64,000 nucleotides of DNA from Galerina marginata (taxonomy: Eukaryota > Basidiomycota > Agaricomycetes > Agaricales > Galerinaceae): contig JAECYW010000006.1 of assembly GCA_023014335.1 (NCBI GenBank), forward strand, positions 496,001-560,000, given 5' to 3'. Shown here one piece after another: positions 34,116 through 47,029 of this stretch. The notes beneath the pieces are model-generated. The model was not told the origin of the DNA and made no database searches. It saw nothing but the letters and a program-made list of their open reading frames with translations. Position numbers and translations under genes: made by a program. Each line of letters opens with the position of its first letter. Position 1 is the first letter of the stretch.

Positions 34116-37100
34116 GGCTATCGGTATCAGGGACAGTACTATGGTCGTCGCCAGTTCTAACCGACTATATTCGACGCAAGTAGGTTCGATTTTAATTCTT
34201 CCGTCTGACCTACGCCGCCTTTAGCACACCGGGACGGTTCCGACCATCCTCGATTCAGCGCTTCGAAGTCAATTGCTTGTGGCTACGCCCTGACATGACC
34301 TACTTACACAACGAGACTTCTTTTGGTACATCCGAAACGTCTCGAGGGAGAGTTGGCACGTCTTCCAAACGCCAATGGATCTCTCGCACCACCTTCACTT
34401 TTCTATTTTCCTCGGCATTCTTGGATGTGCAATTAAATTGGCTTTGACTATCAGACTGCTGGGCTACAACTATCGGCCTCATTATTGTCTGTGGCATATG
34501 GAACCTGTCGGTCAGGTTACTGTCCCTCAACATCTACGATCTACCGGCTATAACCTTGGGCCTGCAACGTCGGACGCACGCTTTAGAAAGCATGACCTCC
34601 ACTTTACCGTGAAGCTAGGGTTTCTTTCTGCCTCATTTCTCGCGCTCTTCAGCTTCCCTGCTCTAACACCGTCTTCTATCTTCCTCCTTACTTTTGCTCT
34701 TTGTTACATGAGATGCTGGCACTGTCGGCCGGAAAGTCTCCAGGATTTTGCTGGCTTGCCATCCCCCAATGCCATACGACGTTCACCGGCTCCGACTTGT
34801 CTTCTTCCAGGTCTACCGTACATATGTGAAATGGTGGTTGCGAATCTTCGTAAGACTTAAGGGATGGCTGCACAATATTTCGACGAGCATGAAGCACCTC
34901 ACTCATTCCTTGGATTCTCACCGGTATGATGATTAACTCGCCTGGCTGTGTTACTGCGGATTTTTTTGTAGTGCACTCCTAGCGCGAGGATAGGTCATAA
35001 CAGCCACTAAGCGACCACGACATTGTGCACAACGCCTGGATATTCATCATTTAAATTGTACTGTATATAGCCTTTTATTTCTTTTTTTGTCAACGGGGAT
35101 GCGCATTCTACTCGTAGCCCGAGTGTTGCCGAACTTATCACGCCAGTAATTGTCCCTATGGTGGTCAGACACTGCTACTACTCCAGTTGAGAGGCCAAAA
35201 ACCTACTCATTGAGTCCGTAGTTAATAGATAAGAAATTCTCGAGATTGAGTTTCAAGTCGTCTGTGTTGGCAATGTTGGAGGTGTGAGAGAACATTCATG
35301 GAGAAACTGGCATAAAGTAAATATACCAGCCAGCTCACTTAGGCTGGTTTAATTGTATACTTTGCATTACAGATGTAAGAACTGGCATCAACGTCTAAGG
35401 CGAAATCATGAACTGACCAAAACGGTATTCATCCACGCCGCGTGTGCAAATATGACGCGTTCACTTGTCACGTGCTGGTAACAACCCAAATTTAGGACCC
35501 GCCAGCTGTCCGTATCAGCCCTTCCTCTTCCTTCTTGACTTCAACTCGATGAAACGTTCAGAAACATTCAGAAACCTCCTTCCGCGTGAGGAATACCCAG
35601 CCTTCTGATTCTTGCCCTATCCTATTCTCTTATCTTGGTGTCGCGCTGGGACCCGCCCCGACAATGGGTTGAAAATTTCGAAATGTCGAAAGCAAAACCT
35701 GGTGGCAACGGGAAATCGACAACAATGTTCACTATAGCTTTTAATCGTCAGTTAGTCCATTATCAATGATCACTTTTATGTCTACTTACCTTTCCATCTG
35801 TAGGATAGCAGACCTGTCGTGAGCGGTTCATGATACGCCTCCAAAGGAGATCAACAACACAGTACAAGCCACCGCCAGCGCCGAGCTCACGTACAATAAA
35901 TGGCCTTGCGTTGCTGTTTATAGCCTCCAGTGCTCACTGCGTCATTTTGATCTCTCGAAAGGTAAGTTTTTCTAGCTTATTGAATCCATCTCCGACTAAC
36001 CTGCCATCAGTCAGTCGGCTCCCACTGAGGCGTCGCGTCTGCGAGAGGCTGAAGGCTTGAGTAAGCTATTCAGTAAGTATCTAGTGTTTTTATGCCGTCT
36101 CCTTTGTCTTTTCCGCTGCGCTATGGACTGACGACTTCAATTTAGATCTGTATCGCATTTTTTCGACAGTGCTTCAACGAATATCAACTAGAGCATCGAC
36201 CTGCTTGTCCTGCAGCCTCCACTACTTCACTCATGCTCGCGTTGGCTGCTTGGTTCAAGAGGTTCGCACCCAGATGGATCCTTTGATCTACGGGTACCTT
36301 CGGATGGAAGGAGAAAGACACTCCTCGTTTGTCGAGGTATGCTTTTTATATTCTCTTTTGTTCCTTCGATTTACATTAACGATGCTTCAGGTCCGTTATA
36401 ATGTACATTTTAAATCCCAATCGACTAGTAAGCCTCCTTGTTAAGCTACCTTCCATATCGTATTTAACGACGTTGATAGGGCACCGAAGATGCGATCAGC
36501 TCCTGTTCGTCGGGGCTCCTACACGTTCCTTCGAAGCACTACTTGTAGAGGCTTATTCGCTCTCGAGGATTGTTTCTTCGCCACAATACCACCTAGGTGA
36601 AGTTGCACCCAAGTTACCCTTACCTGTTCTTATGCTTCCGCGCCTGGTAAAGTTCAGTTTCACCTTATATGTACATCGAACATGTGTCTCATGGTCCACG
36701 GGAATTTACAGGTAGAATTTCTATCATTATGTGTCAATTCGTGGCCATCGGCTTCAAATCGCCCGTCGGCCTCCAGCCTACGCACTTAGCCTCCCAAGCG
36801 CTATGAATATTTGATTAGATTCAGGACGTTCAAAGGTTCTGATACTTTGCTCCGTGAGTCGTTCGGACTATCATTACCACCAACGACCTTAAAATTTCCA
36901 TAGACTTCCGTCCATTCTCCTGGCAGTACGCCAGCCGTCCACGCCTACGTCTCTTTGCCTCGAACCAGTGTGGCCGCTCGCTGTTTCATTCGAAGCCTAA
37001 CCAAGGCGTCACCTACGATTTAGCGGCGTCAGATGTCGTTTTTATCATGTTCCGCCACCGTAGAGTGTTGTACTTTATAGTCAGCGGTGCTGATGCGGTC

Positions 37101-37140
37101 TTACTTCTAGTGAATCTCAGAAGTCATGGATGTCTGCGCG
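34116..37140. other. No gene firmly recognised
   Basis: A plus-strand frame at 34375-34860 (161 codons, hydrophobic middle) lacks a motif. 36168-36342 looks like an exon: it is preceded by a CGACAG acceptor and followed by a GTATGC donor and a 54-nt intron to CTTCAG. Its translation (VGCLVQEVRTQMDPLIYGYL) matches nothing I know. Confidence 0.35.
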
Positions 37141-37142
37141 GG

Positions 37143-37241
37143 GGGACCTATGATCCTCGTTGGCTGTAAGAAGAACCTTGGACGCGACCTCAGGATTGAG
37201 GAGCTGAGAAATACCAGCCAGGACCAATAACCCCCGACGAG
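37143..37241 (+). pseudogene. Second Rho GTPase fragment
   Basis: GPMILVGCKKNLGRDLRIEE and LRNTSQ match the first exon of the Rho fragment at 14393-14497. Compared with it, one codon is lost after the DLR/NPR position, and one base is lost in CAGGACCAATAACCCCC, giving an immediate TAA. A GTATGC donor follows at 37242 in the same place as the GTATGT of the other copy. No exon corresponding to GMAVAQKIGAK is found before 39 kb. The similarity starts at almost the same residue in both copies. Confidence 0.75.
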
Positions 37242-38510
37242 GTATGCATTGCCCTTTTACAACCCGTCTTTCATTCTTGTTTTCGTTCACGTTCGTTTTG
37301 TCGCACGGCAGCGTGCGTTTGGTGGTTTTTGGTCTGTATCTTCGCTTTTTTGGTTATGCTTAGGCTGTTCCTCTCATGTAGCGGCCTTTTCTTCTTGTTA
37401 TACCTTCCATTTGCTTTCTTGGTCCACCAACGTAGTCCGTCGTGTTGGTGTTCTATTATTTTCGCCTTCTAATCGTATTCCCTTTCTTTGATTACACATT
37501 CATTTCACGATGGACTTGACGTCGTGTCGACGGGTGTCGCATGATCTTCCACTTCGTTTTACTCATCGGCAGTGTACATCTGCGCTTTGCTGCCGCCGCA
37601 GAATCGTCATCAACCCATTATCTGTCGCCTACCATGGCGGACAGATATTCATTTCATATTTTTTTCTCGTTTCTTCCCTGTCTCGTTAGCACGACGTATG
37701 CTTGGGACGCCGGCACTATAACATTAAATTCTTGTCTTGCTTGTGGATACGTATGTTTTTCATGGTCTGCTTTCTGTCTATATATTCGCTTTCTTCCTCC
37801 GACCCTCCAGCGACGAACTTAGGTGTCGATTTTTTATGGGTTTCCTCTTCGGGTTGACACCTTCCTTTCGTACTGTTGACTATTGCCCATGTTTACTTTC
37901 TACCCACCGGCAGCGTTCGTCGCGTTGCTGCACAATTTGTATCTCGCCTCATCTACTAATTCTGGCAGTGGACCGAGGTTTCGTCACGTTCTCGCCTCGA
38001 TTCTACCCTTGGTCCTCCGACCAAACACTACCATGTGTCTAGGAACTTTAGCACGTCCTTCTTGAGTTTTTCATGCCGACTCTTGATGTTGGACGAGACT
38101 ATATTTTTTCTTTCTCGACTTTTTTTTTCGTCTTCCTCTTTCGCAGTCGATGGTGGTCTTTTACCTTCTTTCTTTCTTCTGGCCCATCAGCACCATACCT
38201 CTCCTTCACCACTGCTTTGTGTTTTAACCTGTGGATATCGACTTGATATCGACTTTATGTTCGTGATAGACATAGCCCATCTTCCACCTTTCGCTATCTT
38301 CTTATCGGTTCTTGGCGCTATCGGTACCCTGCCTATATTCCTCCACTGTTTTTGTCCTCAGGTGGAAGTTGGAGGTTTACCGATCAGCTGCGTTTTTTTC
38401 AGGTGGCAGCTTGGTGCTTTTCGTCCCAACCTCTCAACCTTGTTGCTTCGTGAATTTTACCTTCTCGTCATGGTCTTTCTTAACGCGTTGAAAGGTTCTT
38501 CATACTAGTA
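37242..38510 (+). other. Pyrimidine-rich intron-like sequence of the Rho copy
   Basis: This follows the 37.1-kb Rho fragment and resembles the 14498-16394 intron in composition and motifs: CGGCAGCGTGCG (37310), ACGATGGACTTGACG (37508), CCACCGGCAGCGTTCGTCGC (37905) with GTTGCTGCAC, and CCATCAGCACC (38182). Open frames of 80-157 codons inside are Phe/Ser/Leu-rich and are probably not genes. Confidence 0.5.
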
Positions 38511-41500
38511 TCATGGTCTCCATTATATGATTGATCGCTTTCTACCCGGCATTGCGTGCATCTCGCCGCCGCTGCTGGCCACCGCTGGTACTGGCCGCCC
38601 CTTCTCAGCCCGTTATTAATTATAAATTCCGTTTTATCCCTCCTCAACTGCCACCTACTGGTAGACCTTTATCTGAGTGTAGTAGAGTTCAACTCCCCAA
38701 AAATTGTTTGCGATTTGTCTTGGATTTGTCCGCCCGTCAGCTTATCTTATCCGATACGAGTTTTCCTTACATGGGCGGTTTATTTGGTTCTTACGTATGA
38801 AGCAAACAAATTTCGCCATCCTGCGGATTTTTTATTCCCGTAAAATGGCCCTGCGGGCGAGGCCTGGACTTGAGTGTAGCTCAACCCGAACATCGGTCGG
38901 AGACCTCAATCAGACGCATCGTTCATCTCCTTCAATCAGCCTTCAATTTTCAATGACTCGAAATTTGTGGATCCATTCCATTGCGTAAACTGAACGCCTT
39001 TGAGGTGTTTTTTTTTGTGGTAGGACTTGATACCGGGATATTGATTGTCAGAAATAGGTTGGTAGTTGTCAAGCCTGCCGGGTTAGCTATTAAAATTGAG
39101 GGTTCGTGTCAAGCGTAGCACGGGAACTTGTTGTCTTTAGTAGTGTGTACCTCCTTACCTGTGCCAACGGCTACGTCTAGAAAATAAGGACGATATACGG
39201 ATCAAATCGCATATTATTCATCCTTCAAGTTTTGATGCGCCTCTCGTCGCCAACCTGCTGTTGGCTCCTCGTGGCCCGGTAGCCACTTTTTTTTTTCCAT
39301 CTTTCCCCAAGTCAATCTTCGTAGAATGTTTAAAATTAAATATTGTATCTTACTATGCACGACCACCGTATTGATCATGATCTGACAGCCCTCGTTGAGC
39401 CCTCGTTTCGTCAGTTTCGTCGCCTTACTTCATTGCCTGCGTGGTCTTTCGGAGTTTGAAAAAAGCCCAACATTTACTTTTGTTTGGTAGGGTCGCAGAT
39501 GTAGTAAAACCTGGACTTAAGAGTCCAGGCATTCACGTTGACAGAACCACCGAGGCGCTTTCTCTATGCCATACAATGCAAGGGCTCATAATTACTCGTA
39601 ACCTCAGTCCAACTGACCGCTGTCGTTATTCTAAATCTTCTCAAAACTTGAGTTGTACCCCAAGCTTCACGCCATCGTTCCGACTCGCTCGGCATTTTCT
39701 TCAGGGTTTTACTCAAGTTTAACTGAGTACCGGTGGCAGGTACGTGTCAAATCTCAACCACGAGTGATACAAACTCTCATTAGAGTTATTTTTTCCTTCT
39801 TTTAGCATCCCTCTACCTACTCTCAGCTTCCCATGTTGGAACTTGGAACGATCGTGATTGCGACAACGCGGCAGTTCCACTTCCGTTATGCAGCACCCTC
39901 TGCCGGTACACGATCGCTGCCTCTACTTCAAGTTCAGCAGGGTCTTGACCCTCTTCGTTCTCTTGCCATTCCCTAATCCGTTCCCCACCTGTTCCCCACC
40001 TGTATTCCGATTCGCTGGCATCGTCTGTTCGCGCGAAGTACTTTACTCGAGTACATGTTAATTGCCCTACACCTCGACAACCTATTTTCGATCCGCGTCT
40101 TTCTCCTCTTTAGGCCTGGAGTCCACGTCGGGGAAGCATATTGAGGTCCGGCGCTGGTGTCCTGTCTGGTTTGGCGGATGGGATTCGCACCTGAAAGCTT
40201 GCGATGGGCGTGCTCGGTGTTGAGCTGGATGTATGCGAGAGAGTGGTGGAGAAGGAGTGGTATCGTCGATGTCCATCCTCCGCATACGCTAGGTGCTGGT
40301 GTAGTTGGGCGGGACGGGTCCTCCTCCAGCTGGTGGCGGTACATCAAAGGGGGATGGAGGCGAGGGCTATCGGCGCTGAGAGGTTTTCATTCCTGCAAGT
40401 AGCCCGCAGCTCCCCTCCCCGCCTTCTAACTCTACCTCCGCCCGCAACGTCTTCTGTGAACCACAGTCACGATCACGAGCCTCCCCGTCGTACCGCCTGC
40501 CAGGCCTACTTCAGCAGCCACTCGACGGCAGCTACCTCCTCGGTTCATCACTGCGATTGCGTTATCGCGACTGCCCGCCCCGTCCCGCCACTTTTGCTCC
40601 CCATTGTTCGCTGCGACGTCGCCCCTCCTCCTCCTCGATGAAGCGCGGCTCTGGAGTCAGCGTTACCAAAGTATCAGCAGCACCGCCAGCAGGCGTCGTC
40701 GTTGTCACCGCCTCGCACTCGATTTACCATACGCTCATCTATTGCTCGTTTTCTGGACTGTTTGGTGCTATGCTGGGCGAAGGCTGGGGCAGGGGACGAG
40801 GCAGGAAATTTCCAACCACGATGACGACGACGACGGCTCTGCGGGCTGCTGCTGCTGCTTCTGCACGCGCTCGCCGCCCAGCTTCCCCCGTCCTCGACTT
40901 GCCAATTTGCCTAGCGCTGACGAACGACGCAGATGTTGAACCTTGGACTTTAGATAAACGGCTTCTGGTCCGCAGGCTGGGCTCGTGCCCCTCTGAGGTT
41001 TTGCAAGTATGCTGGTCGAGCGGACGGAGGGAGGCGTTTGGGAGTGAAGTGCTCCTGCTCTTGGTGTCGGCGGCGGGATGTGAAGGGTGCGAGATTGATT
41101 CTGGTGCCGGGCGGGACGGACTGGGCGAGGAGCTTGGATAGGAACCCAAGACTGTGGAGAAGATACGGTCTGCAGAGAAACGTGGAAGATTGCCGGGGCC
41201 CAAAGGACGTTTGCTCGTTCAGCGGACCGCGATTGCTCGCTTTTCATGCTACTTCTGCGAGCGCCTAGCCCACCTAGCGAGCAGGCACTAGCGACGAGCA
41301 TGTAATTTCGTGGGTCCTCGCCCCGGTGAGTGTTTAGGATCAAATAACATGTTTTACTATTCGCATTTAATGTCTCGCGTGCGACTAGACGACCCCTGAC
41401 TTCGACTGATGACGGGGCGTACATCGTTCGACCTGTGGTCACTAGACTGCGGCGCTTGGACTGGAGTTGCTGGGCGACGGGCTCGACGGAGAGAAGGTGG

Positions 41501-42145
41501 AGAAGGAAGCAAGTGGAAGAGGTTCGACTAATGCCTGCTCCTCTCATCGCCATTTCCCGTTCCGGAGTGGAGGAGGCCGTTCTGTTCTCTTTGGAGATTC
41601 AGTTTGGCGTATCGTTGTTCGACAGTCGTCCTCGTCCTCGACCAACTTGTTAGCTTGCGCTGTCGATTGTGTGGGTTTAACGGGCGAGTTATCCTGCGGC
41701 GAGGATACGAACAACGAAGGGACGACGAGGCGGTTCTCCGGGATCGAGGAACATTTCCTTTCGAATTCTTTCCTCCCTGTCCTCGCGTATTTTCGATGTC
41801 GGCCTCAAAATGACCTTTAATTCTCCCGTTCAACCTCAACCTCGAAGTTCGATGTTCAACGTTCAGTATTCGAAGATTGAAGCCAAATTCATCGAATCAA
41901 CCTCGTTTTTGGCTTATATCTCTCCTTCTGGGTTTACTCTTCTCCTTCGTTACTACTCCCTCTTACCTCCTCCTCGATTAGTCAGTGGGTTAGTCGCGTA
42001 ACGCGCTATCGCCACTACACCTCGTCTCCCGCGATCTCCGCTCATGCCATTGCTCGAGGTACTTATAGGCTTGTTATCGCGTATACAATTTATTTGATTA
42101 TTATGTAGTTGGGCTTACGTTAAAATAGATACCTCACTGAATATA
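38511..42145. other. No gene firmly recognised
   Basis: The densest frames are plus 40557-41141 (194 codons) and minus 41553-40768 (261 codons). They overlap in antisense, are Ala/Arg/Ser-rich, and have a Gln run (QQQQP). None has a known motif or clean splice set. It may be one decayed gene in GC-rich sequence. Confidence 0.3.
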
Positions 42146-42151
42146 CTGCGT

Positions 42152-43495
42152 ATGGCGTTATTTCTGTACAAAAAATAAAATCTAGCAACTTTTCGTGTCC
42201 GCGACCAACTTAAGGGTATTTTATTGAATTTCGCCCTACTTTACCTGGTAAGATTTTTCGCGACTTTCAAATTCAAATCGCGCAACTTTCAAAATTTCCC
42301 GCGACTTTCAAATCACATCCCCCTACTTTCAGAAATTCCCGCGACTTTCAGATCACGTTCCGCAACTTACAGAATTTTCCGCGACTTTCAAAAATCCCGC
42401 AACTTTCGAATTTCGCACAACTTACCAAATCCCGCAACTTTCGAGTTTCCGCAACTTTCAGGACACTTAGTCCTAATCCAAGGTAAGCATTTTATCAGTG
42501 TTATTATTTACTATTTCCTGAGGTTCATGCCGTTGCCTGTGACCTTCGGCATCATCCCAATGCGAAAGGTACTCCCCGCCGGCGCTTGTGCTCGCTGTCT
42601 CCGACGACGAGCTCATTATTTGATCATTCCTCATTCGTTTTCTTTGACCTTTTTTGTGTATTAATCCATATGTAAGCTTAGTACTCATAATTTAAGTTTA
42701 AATGTATGAGAATTTGGCTGAGAAGCCCTTAAATTACAGTCCTGTGAATGTACCTTATGGCTGCCACCTCCAATACACCCATGCATCCTTGATAATGACA
42801 ATAAAAGCCACTCAAAGCATTGGGATATATTATAGACATATTTAAGGGACATATTTTATCAGCTCAGTGGATAAGAGGCTTAAATGACTGGTACTTCCCT
42901 TGGCACAGTCACAAAAATGTTGTTTAATAGACTCCCAGTCAAATTCTCATACATTTAAACTTAAATTATGAATACTAAGCTTACATATGGATTAATACAC
43001 AAAAAAGATCAAAGAAAACGAATGAGGAATGATCAAATAATGAGCTCGTCGTCGGAGACAGCGAGCACAAGCGCCGGCGGGGAGTACCTTCCGCATTGGG
43101 ATGATGCCGAAGGTCACAGGCAACGGCATGAACCTCAGGGAATAGCAAACAATAAGACTTACCTTGGATTAGGACTAAGTGTGCTGAGAGTAGCGGAAAC
43201 CTCAAAAGTAGCGGAATTTTGAAAGTTGTGCGAATTGCCGAAAGTAGCGCGAAATTCGAAAGTCGCGGGATTTTTGAAAGTCGCGGAAAGTGATCTGAAA
43301 GTAGCGGGAATTTCTGAAAGTAGCGGGATGTGATTTGAAAGTCGCGGGAAATTTTGAAAGTAGCGCGATTTGAATTTGAAAGTCGCGGAAAGTCTTACCA
43401 GGTAAAGTAGAGCGAAATTCACTAAAATAGCCTTAAGTTGGTCGCGGAGACGAAAAGTTGATGGATTTTATTTTTTGTACAGAAATAACGCCATA
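42152..43495. mobile_element. 1.34-kb foldback DNA element with about 560-bp TIRs
   Basis: The arms 42152-42716 and 42940-43495 are inverted near-copies with a 223-bp centre. The ends are TATGGCGTTATTTCTGTACA and its inverse. ACTGCG directly flanks the element on both sides (42146-42151 and 43496-43501), a likely 6-bp target duplication. The outer third of each arm is made of a short repeat close to GAAAGTCGCGGGA. The inner part of each arm carries the same short open frame (MSSSSETASTSAGGEYL then HWDDAEGHRQRHEPQ). No transposase is present, so it is non-autonomous. A MULE-like or foldback family is possible, though MULEs usually make 9-bp duplications. Confidence 0.88.
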
Positions 43496-43501
43496 ACTGC
43501 G

Positions 43502-46500
43502 AGGTCGGCTGCGGGCTATACCGACGCCTTTACGAATTCAGCAATCGCCTAAGATAATAACTAGAAGTCTTTTTTTTAACGATCCAATCGTCAATAAAGG
43601 ACTCGATCTCAGTATTGACTTAGAATAGGTTTCCACGAATTCAGTCACGAAGTTTTTTGGGGCAAAAAAGATGTAAATTCGATGTAGAGTCACGGCGGCA
43701 CAGCTCCGATGACCCGAATGCGGGGTATCCACTCCGCGTATAGAATGTGTTGGAATATCCTTTGCATATCCAGCTTATTCCATTGTCTCGGGTACGCGGG
43801 CATCTGGCGCCGTCGGCTGTGTGCAGAGGCGTTCTTGACTTAAATGGGGGCGGAGACCGCCGAGAGGCGTGGGAAGCCTTGAGAACGGTCGTCGACGAGC
43901 TTCTCGGGCGCTAATTCGAGTACCGGAGACTCTGGGAAAATAATCAATTGACGATAACTGGATAAGGTACGTTGTAGTCTATATTTTTGTACCGATACCA
44001 TAACAATAATTGTAGATATACAACTGCAATCCGGATCGCTCCCCCTCCCTATTGGAACTCGCCTGAAACAGTTCTCGTCGACGCGTTTGCTGAACGAGGC
44101 GGGATAGCAAAAAGAGACATGTGCGGTATGTATGCATATGTTAGTTACTTCGGAAATTCACGATAGTAACCCACCAAATTCATACTGTAAGGTGTTCAGT
44201 GGCTGCCCACCTAATAACAAGCATCCAAATCAAACCCGTAAGCTCCCATCTCCCCCTTCCCTTTCTGCGTACATAAATCTTTGCTATTACAGCGTCCACT
44301 GCCACTGGTCGAGTTGGTGCCGGGAACCACGGACAGCATCGTGTTCTCTCAACCTTTCTATTCGCTCCTACCTTCGCTTACTCTGCCATTGGTAACACCG
44401 CAACACAATCACGTAGTAATCTTAGAGACGCCCCTTTAGGCCGAAGCATCCACATCCGAGAGTCCTTCTGCGATTCCTTCCTTTCTCTGTTTAACCCGTT
44501 GTTAACTCCGTCAGCAGAATCTTAGCTTGAACATCCGTACGTTCGAGTCCTATGTACCTTTCCTGCGAAAACTCACCCTTCCCCTTCTCATTCCTAGCAA
44601 ATTTCAATAAACAGATCGCTACTGTAACCTGAAGGATTCATCTTGAATGCCATTAACCAAACTCAAGGTGTAAGTGACCCCATTCCATCCGCACTTAATT
44701 AGATGCTATTTTTCCGCTTTACAGGTGCTGGTTCCAACTTCAACGATACTATGTTTAAACCACATCCTAGTGGCGTCTTTTTTTCATTTTCTTCGGCAGT
44801 GTCATGCTGCTGACACTTTTCTAGATCCCACAAGCCCATGGTCGAGTTGAAGGCGCCGGAGCGGAGTAGAGTCTGCCCTGCGTTAGTGTTTACTTCATTC
44901 GCTCTCGTCCTCGCCCACATTTCCCCTGTTTGAAAGCACCTATCGTTTTGTCACATACAATCTTCGTTTATGGGTTTTTTTGATGACGCCAATGACCTGC
45001 TCATATTTCATCGGATATCTAACCATTTACAACATACAATGTCAACCCAGAGAATCGTTTTGTTCAACCCATCAATTTCAACTTGATTTATTTCGAATGC
45101 GCTCATGTTTTGACCACGGGTGACGGAATGTGAACCGGACGTTTGTCCAGCCAATCGAGACTCCATGTCCCATCACCCGCATACCCCCCTTCCACTCTCA
45201 CCTCCAAGAGTCCAACAAGGGATGTTTATTATTTGCCAACTCAGACTGGATCACAGAACCCGAGCGTGAGCAGCGAGATGCATAGCTACGGCATAATGAG
45301 GAAAAAGACGGGGGACAGCGGATGCCTGATTAGACTGGCGTATGAGTGATTGTTCAGGTCAATTCTCGAGGTATAGGACAAGCTGACTTGGCTTTCTGCG
45401 CAGGCTAACTGCAGAACTTTGCTTACCTCACGTATGTAGCAACTTCTCGCTTCAACGTTTAGAGTTTCTGCAGCCGCAGCCGTCAAGTTGATTGTGGTTG
45501 TGAACCTTTCGAATATTCGACTGGACAAGATAAGTGATTGTACTTTAAAGCCTCCTTGAAACATTACTCACATTGTTGCTAGCCAACATCGAGCTCGGGT
45601 TGTTGACGTTGAAGCAATGTCCCGCTCTGCGTACCGACTCTCAATTGTCGCCACCTACCCACCACAGCATTTGCTCCGCAAAGCTCCATCAAAACACTGA
45701 GGACGAAGTCACGTCAACTCACCACGAAACAAACAGCAAGCCTCCTCACTACTGCTTTCAACCCCTCTCGCCCCCGGTCAATCTTCGTGGGTCATTTAAT
45801 GTGAGTTCTCACCTACCCGCTCGGCTCAGCTATTGATTCGTCCCTATCGCTCTCTACCCCATGCAGGAAAGTCTTCGATGTGTTTCATATGGCTCATAAC
45901 CGTAAGTTTTCAATGTTATGTTACCCAGTACCTGACGTGCTCTGTTTTTTGCAGTTCGCCCTTGTCGTGTTTGACGAGAGTAGACTAAAATACTAAACTG
46001 ATATATGTATTACTTGTTGAATATATTGCTTTTCCTAATCTCTTTTTACGTCTACTAAGTTCAATGGAAAGGAAATCTAGGTTATAGCTATTTGCGGAAT
46101 AGTTGGCGACGCGGGATTTTGATCCCAAATCAAAAAAATCGGGAAATTCTGACAAGGCGCGTCGCGAGCGCAATAACCTGGTCAGATTTCGTGCTACAAC
46201 CACGAAATTGAGTGCGTTGTGCTCGTAAGAAGCTAGGCTTCTGGAATATGTAAATAAGTTTCGGAAATATGAGGATTTAATGAAAATGGTTGAAACCTGA
46301 CCTGAACAGCTTTACCCTTAGAGTTACCTTAGAATAATACACCCCAATCGAAATTTTTACATTTCCGTGATCGCATAAACAGCTTCAAATATTCTGGCTC
46401 TCAAGTCTCCGCCGACCCTACTAATTTTAGATGCCCAGCCATTAGCTATTCTAAACGGAAGATTAGATGGAATATATTATCTCAATAGATTTTGGATTTC

Positions 46501-46990
46501 GACTCCCGACGCACTTTATGTCGGACTAATATCTATCGAAAAAGCTTACGAGAAGGCACCCAATATAATCATAGGCTAAAAATCGTAAGGGAAAGGATTG
46601 ATATAATTCCAGGCATTCCGAGTCAGTTGGCCCTCGGCGCTACATACTGAATCAGCGGTCGAGCGCTTGGTTATAGCTAAGGCCGTCAGTGTTAAATTGG
46701 AATAACGAATGAATTAGGAACTAAAAAAGATGTGAACCGATGAATGTCCCGACTTTTCATGAGGAAAAAGCGTAATGAAACCAAAAGCTGATACTTACGG
46801 ATCCCTTGACAGATCTAAATATTTCGGCATATACCAGAAGACTTCGTGACCGAAATCTGAAAAAGGTAGTGAGTGATATTAAAATTCAAGATTTTGTGTC
46901 GAAGCTCGACAGTGGGCAAAGCGCTTTTCAAGAAGGTTTCGAGGGCGTCAAAAATCTACCCGATGTCCAAATCCATCGTGGGTATTTCTA
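43502..46990. other. No gene firmly recognised
   Basis: Intron-like boundaries occur around 44107-44294 (GTATGT to TTACAG) and 45800-45960, so a spliced gene may lie on the plus strand, but the joined frames have no motif I know. 46200-46800 is AT-rich and without frames. A 66-codon frame at 46806 has no known motif. Confidence 0.3.
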
Positions 46991-47029
46991 TAAAATGGGT
47001 GAATAAAACTCGAGAAATACAACCAATGG

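Noticed and set aside
40768..41553. 261-codon minus-strand open frame as a gene
   Set aside because: No motif, no introns, and long open frames on the opposite strand in the same GC-rich stretch. Mentioned only as unassigned.
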